Of a DNA stretch of 7,425 nt, positions 1 through 5,860 are shown piece by piece. The notes below the pieces were generated by a model that worked only from the letters and a program-made list of their open reading frames with translations, did no database searches and was not told where the DNA came from. Origin of the DNA: JBDKTK01 sp039680225. GTDB lineage: Bacteria > Desulfobacterota > Syntrophia > Syntrophales > UBA4778. The stretch spans positions 1 through 7,425 of the forward strand of contig JBDKTK010000291.1 of the NCBI GenBank assembly GCA_039680225.1. Direction: 5' to 3'. The stretch's first letter is position 1, and each line of letters begins with the position of its first letter. The position numbers were made by a program, and so were the translations under genes.

Positions 1-325
1 AGACGGCGGAAACCGCATCTTCCCCCTTCCAGAGGGTCAGGTTCGCCACACCGGGTTTCTTGCCGGTGACGTAGATCTGGTTCGGCGAAAGCAGCAGGTA
101 ATCGGCGACGCCGTCGGAAGAAATCGAGACGCGCGTGACCGGCGTGGAACTCTTGACGATCACGGATTTACCCGCGTCCACGGTGATCCTGCCGGTCGCC
201 TGTCCCATGGCGACCACCTGGGCCGGCCCGGCGGCGCGGCCTTCCTGCACGGGAAAAAACAGCAGGGCCGATAAAAACAAAAAAACGACGCCTCTCCCCC
301 TCATCGGACGAGCCCCCTGTCGCAT
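1..325 (-). CDS. cpaC: Tad pilus secretin CpaC/RcpA, N-terminal part (runs off left edge)
   Basis: This is the N-terminal 108 codons of the outer-membrane secretin through which the Flp pilus exits. The protein opens with a basic n-region (MRQGARPMRGR), then a hydrophobic core (VVFLFLSALLFFPV), an export signal with probable cleavage near GRAAG. From about residue 37 the mature part reads as the pilus/secretin N-terminal domain of this family: ATGRITVDAGKSVIVKS, then VSISSDGVADYLLLSPNQ, then IYVTGKKPGVANLTLW. The secretin ring domain lies outside the window. I chose the ATG at 323-325 because GAGGAGG (330-336 on the minus strand) sits 4-5 nt upstream. An in-frame ATG at 302-304 would shorten the signal by 7 residues and has no comparable ribosome site. 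It lies 81 nt after cpaB, the usual Tad order. Family assignment is strong; only the 3' part is unseen. Confidence 0.9.
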   Translation of the reverse strand, partial: MRQGARPMRGRGVVFLFLSALLFFPVQEGRAAGPAQVVAMGQATGRITVDAGKSVIVKSSTPVTRVSISSDGVADYLLLSPNQIYVTGKKPGVANLTLWKGEDAVSAV

Positions 326-406
326 GCCCCCTCCTCATTGACGCAGACGTCGCGCGGCCGTTTCGAGCAGCCCCTTTTCCGTACCCGCATCCGCCTGCCG
401 AAGAAG

Positions 407-1258
407 TCAGAATGTCTGTTTGCTAACCTTCACCCCTCTTATGGTTTGCACTTCGCGCGCACGCCTCGGTTCTTCCCTGATTTCCGCTGCCTTCTTGACG
501 ACCGGCTCCCTCACCGGTTCCATGCGCGGCCGGTAGGAATCCAGTGCGGCGGGAATGGTCGTGCCCATCGTGTAAACGATGTCCTTGTCCAGCACGTTTC
601 TCAATGCGAAATGAAGCTTTCCGTGGGTGGCGGTGAGGGAAAGCTTTTCCGCTTCCTCCGGGCCGACTTCGAGCGTGAACACGTCAACCGGGGCCGGCTT
701 GCCGTCCGCATTGTTCTGGATCTGCGTGCCGGTGGCCAGAACCGGTATGTCTTCCAGGACGACCTTGGTGATGCTTTCGTGTTCGTTCTGAGAACTCTTC
801 AAAGTGCAGAGGACATCCACGCGGTTGCCCGGTTGGATGAACCCGGCGAGGCCGAGTACCTTGTCTCCCGCAACGGCGATAGCACGCTTGCCCGGAGTCA
901 CGATGGCGCATACCCCGCCGGTAGAAATGTCAGTGGGGGCCAGCTTGTACTCCAGGATGGTTTCGTTCTGCTTGACGGGGGAAACGAGCACGCGGCCTTC
1001 CAATGCGGATAAGTCGGTGAAGTGGCCCGGGGGAAGCGCGTCCTTGGGGAAGGACACGGTCTTTACGCACCCCGCGGTCAGTTTTGTGCCCCAGGGCAGG
1101 TCGGAAGACGCCAGCGCGATATGCACCGAACCTTCTTTTGCTACGGGGGAAACTGGTGTGACAGCTTTTGTCTGCACCCAACGGTAGATGACCACCGTCG
1201 CCAGAAGGGCCAGTATTACAGCGAGGATAATAGGTGTGATCGTCTTGAATCTGCCCAT
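407..1258 (-). CDS. cpaB: Flp pilus assembly protein CpaB/RcpC
   Basis: A 283-residue periplasmic accessory protein of the Tad secretin complex, of normal length for the family. One N-terminal membrane segment (about residues 7-26) anchors it. A SAF-type domain follows at about 44-106 (VHIALASSDLPWGTKL, then GRVLVSPVKQNETIL). The RcpC signature is at about 122-150 (PGKRAIAVAGDKVLGLAGF, then IQPGNRVDVL), and a conserved-looking end follows a charged linker (VQTIRGVKVSKQTF). CpaB is thought to act in secretin assembly or gating; this role comes from family knowledge. The ATG at 1256-1258 has GGGAAGG (1266-1272 on the minus strand) 7 nt upstream. That ribosome site fills most of the short gap after cpaA, so the two are probably co-transcribed. 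Many overlapping ORFs on the plus strand here are shadows. Confidence 0.95.
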   Translation of the reverse strand: MGRFKTITPIILAVILALLATVVIYRWVQTKAVTPVSPVAKEGSVHIALASSDLPWGTKLTAGCVKTVSFPKDALPPGHFTDLSALEGRVLVSPVKQNETILEYKLAPTDISTGGVCAIVTPGKRAIAVAGDKVLGLAGFIQPGNRVDVLCTLKSSQNEHESITKVVLEDIPVLATGTQIQNNADGKPAPVDVFTLEVGPEEAEKLSLTATHGKLHFALRNVLDKDIVYTMGTTIPAALDSYRPRMEPVREPVVKKAAEIREEPRRAREVQTIRGVKVSKQTF

Positions 1259-1278
1259 GGTTTAACCTTCCCGTCGTT

Positions 1279-1839
1279 TCATAAGCGAGATAAAAACAAG
1301 GCCCAAGAGGGGTAACCCGCATATTCGAAGAACATATAGGAAATTGTCCCGGCTGCTATGGCGACTCCATAGCAGAGTTTAGCTTTTTTCTCTTCTTCAT
1401 CTGGTGGAATGTAGGCAAAATTGCCGGCGATGAATAAGGTCTTGAGCATCAAGGCGAAACGGTGAAAAAGGCGTACACGATGTGCATGATTGAGCGCAAG
1501 TACGATCACGGCGTAGACGCCCCCCGCTATCGCAGAAAACAGGAATGATTTGACTGCTCCACTGAAGCCGAGTGCCGCCCCTATTGATCCCATCAGCTTC
1601 ACGTCACCAGCCCCCATCATTTTGAGGAGATAAAGTGGCAGGAGCAGCAGGATACCGATTGCAAGGCCGGAAAACGCAAACAAAACACCGTCAAAACCAT
1701 TGTAAATTAAGTGAAAAATAAAGAACATAGGTATAGATGTAAATGTGAGATAATTGGGTATTCTGAAATATAGTAAATCATGGATGCTACAAGCTATTAA
1801 AAATATGGTTAATAATGTATATGTCGATAATGAATCCAT
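1279..1839 (-). CDS. cpaA: A24-type prepilin peptidase CpaA/TadV
   Basis: A polytopic inner-membrane aspartyl protease that cleaves the leader of the Flp prepilin. At 186 residues it matches the short TadV/CpaA type, which lacks the N-terminal methylase domain of PilD. Both active-site aspartates are present: D21 in HDLLYFRIPN and D79 in the GAGDVK motif (residues 76-81). About five or six hydrophobic segments can be read. The start ATG at 1837-1839 is the only sensible one before M38, but it has only a weak ribosome site, so translation may be low. The first 50 codons are very AT-rich at third positions (13 of 50 G/C), while the next 33 are not (20 of 33), a sharp break near position 1689. 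It lies about 257 nt after flp, beyond two stem-loops, and 20 nt before cpaB. Confidence 0.93.
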   Translation of the reverse strand: MDSLSTYTLLTIFLIACSIHDLLYFRIPNYLTFTSIPMFFIFHLIYNGFDGVLFAFSGLAIGILLLLPLYLLKMMGAGDVKLMGSIGAALGFSGAVKSFLFSAIAGGVYAVIVLALNHAHRVRLFHRFALMLKTLFIAGNFAYIPPDEEEKKAKLCYGVAIAAGTISYMFFEYAGYPSWALFLSRL

Positions 1840-1938
1840 TATTTTTTGCCGACTCTATGGTGTATAATAATAAATATCAAAAGCTGGATATACTTTTTAT
1901 TTTGTATAAAGATGATTTTGTAGTTATTAGAATAATCG

Positions 1939-1986
1939 AAAGCCAACCTTCCTGAACAGTGTATTTTGTCAGGTTGGAAGGCTTTT
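1939..1986 (-). terminator. Stem-loop between flp and cpaA, probable partial terminator
   Basis: Arms 1939-1954 and 1968-1986 form an inverted repeat that is perfect at both ends (AAAGCC with GGCTTT, CCTGA with TCAGG). The middle blocks are swapped, so the arms can pair in more than one register (CCTTCC with GGAAGG, or CCAACC with GGTTGG). On the minus strand the tail is CTTTCGATTATT, only a modest T-run; on the plus strand it is TTTTATATTG. It follows flp and precedes cpaA. I infer attenuation: abundant flp message with some read-through into the assembly genes. A bidirectional terminator is possible. Confidence 0.55.
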
Positions 1987-2052
1987 ATATTGTTGTTTTT
2001 GGTAATAATTAAATCATCATTGCTACATAGATGTGATCGTCTTGTTTGATTC

Positions 2053-2082
2053 TCGGCTGCTCTAGCTTTTGGAGCGAGTCGA
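2053..2082 (-). other. Stem-loop just after the flp stop codons
   Basis: TCGGCTGCTC (2053-2062) pairs with GAGCGAGTCGA (2072-2082): ten pairs with one bulged base and one G-T wobble, around a 9-nt loop. It starts within 10 nt of the stop codons of flp. There is no T-run after it in the flp direction, so it is more likely a message-stabilising 3' hairpin than a terminator. That role is inference. Confidence 0.45.
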
Positions 2083-2096
2083 TTGTGTGATTATTA

Positions 2097-2270
2097 TTAT
2101 GCTGCAGGTGTTAAGTGTCCAGCAATATCCTTCCAGAGGTTTTGAAGGCTTGTGCCCAGTGATGTTAATGTAACTATGCAGGCTACGGCAATTAAGGCAG
2201 CAATAAGTGCATATTCAATCATGGTTACACCTTCTTCATCTTTAATAAATCTTGTCAACATTTCTTTCAT
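2097..2270 (-). CDS. flp: Flp-type major pilin (prepilin)
   Basis: A 57-residue Flp/Fap pilin subunit that polymerises into the Tad pilus. The sequence starts MKEMLTRFIKDEEG, a short charged leader ending in glycine 14. The mature part begins VTMIEYALIAALIAVACIV, with the invariant Glu at +5 (E19) and Tyr at +6 (Y20) followed by the long hydrophobic helix. The C-terminal part (SLGTSLQNLWKDIAGHLTPA) matches the family. CpaA should cut between G14 and V15. The ATG at 2268-2270 has AGGAGAG (2277-2283 on the minus strand) 6 nt upstream, a strong site fitting a highly expressed pilin. Three TAA codons stand in tandem at the end (2091-2099). Only 17 of 57 third positions are G or C, unlike the kinase and activator genes. 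A cysteine (C31) in the hydrophobic helix is a minor oddity. The family call is secure. Confidence 0.96.
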   Translation of the reverse strand: MKEMLTRFIKDEEGVTMIEYALIAALIAVACIVTLTSLGTSLQNLWKDIAGHLTPAA

Positions 2271-2283
2271 GGCACACTCTCCT

Positions 2284-2298
2284 GTGATGTGATGTGAT
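2284..2298. repeat. Three tandem 5-bp units in the flp leader
   Basis: GTGAT occurs three times in a row on the plus strand (ATCAC on the flp strand), directly upstream of the flp ribosome site at 2277-2283. It forms an unstructured CA-rich stretch in the predicted 66-nt leader. It could help ribosome loading or vary in copy number; no function is shown. Confidence 0.6.
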
Positions 2299-2345
2299 GG
2301 GGTTGGGGTTGTCTTGCTTTTCTAAAAGAGTCTAGCTAGGTATAT

Positions 2346-2363
2346 ATGCAACGGCTGTGCCAA
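2346..2363 (-). promoter_or_regulatory. Sigma-54 (-24/-12) promoter for flp
   Basis: On the minus strand the sequence is TTGGCAC-AGCCG-TTGCAT. It matches the sigma-54 consensus YTGGCACG-N4-TTGCW at every key position except the final G of the -24 block. GG (2361-2360) and GC (2349-2348) are separated by exactly the required 10 bp. The expected start of transcription is near 2336, giving a leader of about 66 nt before flp. The NtrC-type activator encoded just upstream is the obvious partner. An AT-rich dyad (ATCAA-N10-TTGAT, 2388-2407) between promoter and enhancer dyads could be a bend or IHF site, but the IHF match is imperfect. Confidence 0.88.
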
Positions 2364-2460
2364 TGCTGATCGGAGTTAACCTGGCCCATCAAATAAGAAC
2401 TATTGATCCATAGGGGAATAGGGATGCCTAGCACCAATGCAGCGTGATCGAAATAAGATC

Positions 2461-2476
2461 TTCTACCCATAGTAGA
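2461..2476. promoter_or_regulatory. Promoter-proximal enhancer dyad, probable activator binding site 1
   Basis: TTCTACCCATAGTAGA is an inverted repeat, TCTAC-N5-GTAGA. It lies about 100 bp upstream of the -24 element and is centred near -133 from the predicted flp start. A near-identical copy stands exactly 100 bp further upstream. Size, symmetry and distance fit an upstream activating sequence for a Fis-type helix-turn-helix dimer such as the neighbouring sigma-54 activator. The pairing with that protein is inference. Confidence 0.65.
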
Positions 2477-2560
2477 GTTACGTCAGTCCCTTGGGGCAAA
2501 AAATACTGTATTCTGACTAGATTAAAGAAAATCACGAATAAGTTGAGAATAGGTTTCAAA

Positions 2561-2576
2561 TTCTACTCACAGTAGA
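2561..2576. promoter_or_regulatory. Promoter-distal enhancer dyad, probable activator binding site 2
   Basis: TTCTACTCACAGTAGA has perfect six-base arms (TCTACT-CAC-AGTAGA). It differs from site 1 only at positions 7 and 10, both C/T changes in the spacer zone. It is centred near -233 from the predicted flp start. I saw no third copy in the window, so the motif appears specific to this promoter. Confidence 0.65.
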
Positions 2577-2705
2577 TAATAAGTATATGCTCCAGTGGCA
2601 CAGTAATGCAGCTGATAAAATAGGCTTAACATATACAGAAAATAATAATAACTAGAGAAAGAGATTGATTGCTAGATTTACCTTTGTGCGTCATAGCCAA
2701 TTCTT

Positions 2706-4121
2706 TCAGCTTTCATCCAGTGCAAAGTCCATGATCCTCTCGATCCCGTGTTTTCGGATCTTTTTCCACAAATTCTTCGGGTTCAAGCCGAGCAGCTTCG
2801 CGGCGTCGCACTGCCTGCCTTTGCATTTTCGGAGGGCTTCGATGATGAGGTTTTTTTCGATTTCATCGAGAGTCTGGCCCAGAGAAATGGCGGTATTCGG
2901 CACCTGGTGGCCCGCATCCCCTGTGGATTTCTGGAAGGCCACACGCACATCGTCACCGCTCAGCACGGTTCCCGCGGCATGAATGCATGCGCGCTCCAGG
3001 AGATTCGACAATTCGCGGATGTTTCCCGGCCACGGGTGATGAAACAGAAGTTCCATGCCTTCCCTGGAGACGCCGGAGACGGCCGTGCCGATCTTCACGT
3101 TGATTTTTTCGAGGAAATGTCGGACGAGCAGGGGGAGGTCGTCCTTCCTTTCGCGAAGGGGAGGCAGTTGGATCGCTCCCACGTTCAGGCGGTAATAGAG
3201 GTCTTCCCGAAACTGTTTTTCCTTGATGCGCTGGAAAAGATCCTGGTTGGTGGCGGCGATGATGCGGACATCCACGTCGATGCTCTTTTTCCCGCCCAGC
3301 CGTTCCAGCTGCTTCTGTTCGACGAGTCGCAGCAGCTTCGCCTGGAGGCTGAAGGGCATGTCGCCGATCTCGTCCATGAGGATCGTCCCGCCGTCCGCCT
3401 GTTCGAACTTTCCCTGCCGCTGCGCATGCGCCCCGGTGAAGGCGCCTTTTTCGTGTCCGCAGAGTTCGCTTTCCAGGAGGGATTCCGGGATGGAGGCGCA
3501 GTTGATTTTCACGAGAGGCCCCGCCGCTCGCCTGCTAAGCGAGTGTAAGACGTCCGCGATCAGTTCCTTGCCGGTGCCGCTCTCCCCGGTGACGAGTACC
3601 GTGGTTTCCAGCGGAGCGATCCTCTGGACCATCTCCTTCAGCCGCTTCATGGGGTCGCTTTCCCCGATGATCCGTGAAAGGGCGCCCTCATGGCGGGCCA
3701 GGGGCTTCAGGCGGGCGATTTCCTCCTGGAGCTTCTGCCTTTCGAGGGCGCGCCGGATGACGACGTCCATTTCCTTCAGGCTGAAAGGCTTGATGAAATA
3801 GTCGTAGGCCCCGCTGTTCACGGCTTCAATGGCCGTGTCGCGAGAGCGGTAGGCCGTCATCAGGATGATCGCTCCCCGGAAGCCCGTCCGGTTGATCTGC
3901 GGGATGGCGTCCAGGCCGGACATGCCCGGAAGCTTCACATCGAGCAGCACGAGGCGGTAGTCGTTCCTCGCGAGCTTTTCCAGCGCCTCTTCGGCCGAAA
4001 AGGCCCCGTCCTCGTCGTAGCCCCTGCTCTTCAGAAATTCGCGCAGGGCGGCGTGCATCCCGGGGTCGTCGTCCACAACCAGGATCCGCTCATGCATGGC
4101 CGGCGTCGCTCCATCTGTCAT
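2706..4121 (-). CDS. NtrC-family sigma-54-dependent response regulator
   Basis: A cytoplasmic activator of 471 residues with all three expected parts. The receiver domain (about 11-127) has the acidic pair D17/D18, phospho-acceptor D61 in LLDVKLPGMSG, T89 and K111. The AAA+ domain (about 150-385) has Walker A GESGTGKE (179-186), the sigma-54 contact loop GAFTGA (226-231) and Walker B GGTILMDEIGD (244-254). A C-terminal Fis-type helix-turn-helix follows (ALRKCKGRQCDAAKLLGLN, then NLWKKIRKHGI). It should turn on sigma-54 promoters by ATP hydrolysis after phosphorylation by the adjacent kinase. The first ATG (4121) overlaps the kinase gene by 32 nt. An in-frame ATG at 4097, overlapping by 8 nt (ATGCATGA), starts the protein at MHERILVVDDD with a distant GGAG upstream and is equally plausible. 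No terminator is visible after its stop, so read-through towards flp is possible. Confidence 0.95.
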   Translation of the reverse strand: MTDGATPAMHERILVVDDDPGMHAALREFLKSRGYDEDGAFSAEEALEKLARNDYRLVLLDVKLPGMSGLDAIPQINRTGFRGAIILMTAYRSRDTAIEAVNSGAYDYFIKPFSLKEMDVVIRRALERQKLQEEIARLKPLARHEGALSRIIGESDPMKRLKEMVQRIAPLETTVLVTGESGTGKELIADVLHSLSRRAAGPLVKINCASIPESLLESELCGHEKGAFTGAHAQRQGKFEQADGGTILMDEIGDMPFSLQAKLLRLVEQKQLERLGGKKSIDVDVRIIAATNQDLFQRIKEKQFREDLYYRLNVGAIQLPPLRERKDDLPLLVRHFLEKINVKIGTAVSGVSREGMELLFHHPWPGNIRELSNLLERACIHAAGTVLSGDDVRVAFQKSTGDAGHQVPNTAISLGQTLDEIEKNLIIEALRKCKGRQCDAAKLLGLNPKNLWKKIRKHGIERIMDFALDES

Positions 4122-5574
4122 CGATCTGCGGGTCGCAGAAATGATGCTTTTCGGGCAGAAGCACCTGGAAGGTCGCTCCCTTGCCCGGTTCGCTGTTCAC
4201 TTCGATCAGCCCTCCGTGCGCGGCAAGAATGCTCTGCGCGGTGGGCAGGCCCAGGCCGGTCCCGGACGGTTTTGTGGTGAAGAAGGGCTCGAACAGCCTC
4301 TCTTTTGCCTCCGGTGAGATGCCGCTTCCTCCGTCCGCGATGCTGACCCGGACGGTCCCGGAATTTTCCGGGGCGTCGTCGGCGAGGCAGGCGCCGACCG
4401 CGATCCAGCCGTCTTTCCCGCACGCCTCGAACGCGTTGACGATCAGGTTGAGGAATGCCTGGGACAGCTTTTCGGGGTCGCCCCGGATGGTCGGGATTCC
4501 CGGTTTGTAGTCCTCGCTCACCGCGGGCGCCTTCCCTGTGAATTTGTAACGGGCCAGGGCGACCGTCATGGAAAGCAGCTCCGGCAGATCCACGTCCTTC
4601 ACGGAGGTGACGGGGTTCCGCGAGAAGGCCAGGGTGTCTTCCACCAGCCGGTCGAGCCGCATCACCTGCTGGAGGACCTGGCGGACGTAGCCGGCCTTCG
4701 CGTCGTCTTCGGGAATCCCCTCCTGGATCAGTTCGGTAAAGGTCCGGATCGCGCCCAGGGGGTTCCGGATCTCGTGGGCGATCGTGGAGGCCATCGTACC
4801 GAGCGCCGCCAGCTGCTCGATCCTGCGGATCTGGTTCCGGACGGCGGCGATGCTCGCATGGTCCTTGATGCTGATGGAAACCTCGGTCGGCAGGCGCCTT
4901 TCCTTCCTTACGGGGTGCAGGCTCACCCAGTAGCGGCGGTTTTCGTTCTCGCGGACGGAGAAATGCACGGTTTTCGGGGGAACGGGAAAGCCTTTGTGCG
5001 CTTCGTCGATCAGGAGGTAAAAGCCCCGGCTCATGGGGGTATAGGGGATGAAATCGCGGAGGTTTTTCCCCGTGCCTTCCCCGGGATCGGTGCGGAGCAG
5101 CCGGGCGGCGTTGCTGTTCATGCGGAGAATGATGCCGTCCGGGCCGACCAGGAGGACCGCTTCGGGCAGGTTGTCGATGATGTAGCTGTCGTTCACGAAC
5201 TTGCCGAGGGTCAGGCTGACCCGGTCGAGCATGATGCCCAGTGCGCCGATTTCGCTGGACGCCTCGAATTCCTTTTCGAAGGAGGATTCGGGGCGGATGG
5301 TGCTGTCGAGCTTCGCGATGAAGGTGTTGAGCCGGCGGCTGATGTAGAGGGCCGCCGCGAGGCTGCCGATGAAGGCCAGGGCCGTCATGACGGACATCGA
5401 CCGGAGCAGGACCTGGTTGAGCCCCTGCTGGGTGAATTCGACGGGTGCGAGCACCCCGGGAAAAAGACAGGCCGCCAGGGCGGCGGAAAGGACCATGAAA
5501 AGAGAGAACAGGGCCGGCAGTGCGACCACCAGCCGCAGACGCAGCTTCGCTCGACTCTTCTGTGCCGGGCTCAT
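4090..5574 (-). CDS. Membrane PAS-domain sensor histidine kinase
   Basis: A 494-residue sensor kinase, cognate partner of the overlapping sigma-54 activator. Two membrane segments (about 15-38 and 60-77) enclose a periplasmic loop of only about 20 residues, so sensing is probably within the membrane or cytoplasm. A linker resembling HAMP (about 78-127) leads to a PAS domain (about 131-240; NLPEAVLLVGPDGIILRMN). The dimerisation domain holds H267 in IAHEIRNPLGAI. The ATPase domain shows N380 (NLIVNAFEA), DGGSGI (414-419), FEPFFTT and GTGLGL (438-443). All catalytic motifs are intact, of NtrB/AtoS-type style. The ATG at 5572-5574 has GGGAGGA (5581-5587 on the minus strand) 6 nt upstream. The pair is transcribed towards the Tad genes and probably controls them; the signal is unknown. 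Confidence 0.95.
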   Translation of the reverse strand: MSPAQKSRAKLRLRLVVALPALFSLFMVLSAALAACLFPGVLAPVEFTQQGLNQVLLRSMSVMTALAFIGSLAAALYISRRLNTFIAKLDSTIRPESSFEKEFEASSEIGALGIMLDRVSLTLGKFVNDSYIIDNLPEAVLLVGPDGIILRMNSNAARLLRTDPGEGTGKNLRDFIPYTPMSRGFYLLIDEAHKGFPVPPKTVHFSVRENENRRYWVSLHPVRKERRLPTEVSISIKDHASIAAVRNQIRRIEQLAALGTMASTIAHEIRNPLGAIRTFTELIQEGIPEDDAKAGYVRQVLQQVMRLDRLVEDTLAFSRNPVTSVKDVDLPELLSMTVALARYKFTGKAPAVSEDYKPGIPTIRGDPEKLSQAFLNLIVNAFEACGKDGWIAVGACLADDAPENSGTVRVSIADGGSGISPEAKERLFEPFFTTKPSGTGLGLPTAQSILAAHGGLIEVNSEPGKGATFQVLLPEKHHFCDPQIDDRWSDAGHA

Positions 5575-5612
5575 GGGAAATCCTCCCGGATTGTTGCGGG
5601 TTGAAGCGGCAT

Positions 5613-5642
5613 ATGCAGGGGGCGCTCAGAACGTCCCTGCAT
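5613..5642. repeat. Perfect 8-bp inverted repeat upstream of the kinase gene
   Basis: ATGCAGGG (5613-5620) and CCCTGCAT (5635-5642) are perfect complements with 14 bases between them. The element lies 39-68 nt before the kinase start codon. It could be an operator or a leader hairpin that influences the two-component operon. No regulator can be named from sequence. Confidence 0.55.
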
Positions 5643-5698
5643 GCCTGTGTACTTCTATTTCAGGACCTGCCGCGGGACGGAGCGGCGGCGCCCCGGGG

Positions 5699-5771
5699 AC
5701 GGAAACGGGAAGTCCGGCCGCAGCGGCCGGGAACATCTCCCGCCGGACGGTTGCTTCCTCCCGTGTTCCGT
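5699..5771. ncRNA. Candidate structured RNA element (three-way junction) near the kinase gene
   Basis: Hand folding pairs 26 base pairs in 73 nt. The outer helix joins 5699-5710 with 5759-5771 (12 pairs, one bulge at 5765). An inner helix joins 5712-5717 (GTCCGG) with 5743-5748 (CCGGAC). This encloses two hairpins, CCG-CAG-CGG (5718-5726) and CGGGA-ACATC-TCCCG (5728-5742). The two strands fold alike. On the minus strand it would be a leader element 125-197 nt before the kinase start; on the plus strand it would be a free RNA. An alternative hairpin CCGGCCG-CAG-CGGCCGG competes with part of it. I recognise no known riboswitch or sRNA family. High GC makes some pairing expected by chance, so the RNA reading is tentative. 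Confidence 0.35.
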
Positions 5772-5805
5772 TGCCGATGCCGGGACAATAACGGTGCTTT
5801 GCCCT

Positions 5806-5845
5806 TCGAGCGATCAGCTCGATTCCCCTCTCGAAAAGTGGGGGA
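5806..5845. repeat. Two adjacent short hairpins
   Basis: TCGAGC-GATCA-GCTCGA (5806-5822) is a perfect 6-bp stem with a 5-nt loop. Directly after it, TCCCC (5824-5828) pairs with GGGGA (5841-5845). They continue the hairpin-rich zone that begins at 5613. No T-run follows on either strand, so they are poor terminator candidates. Confidence 0.45.
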
Positions 5846-5860
5846 TGTTGAGGTGAACGG

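Noticed and set aside
338..1012. 224-codon open frame on the plus strand
   Set aside because: It is a shadow of cpaB, which is clearly coding on the other strand.
2388..2407. ATCAA-N10-TTGAT as an IHF site between enhancer and promoter
   Set aside because: Neither half continues into the full IHF consensus (WATCAA-N4-TTR), so it is mentioned only as a possible bend.
2595..2611. Plus-strand TGGCAC-AGTAA-TGCAG resembling a sigma-54 site
   Set aside because: GG and GC are 9 rather than 10 bp apart and the -12 block lacks its TT. It would also point into the 3' end of the activator gene with no plus-strand gene behind it.
2748..3548. 266-codon plus-strand open frame inside the activator gene
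   Set aside because: It is a shadow of the receiver/AAA+ regulator, whose domains are all intact on the minus strand.
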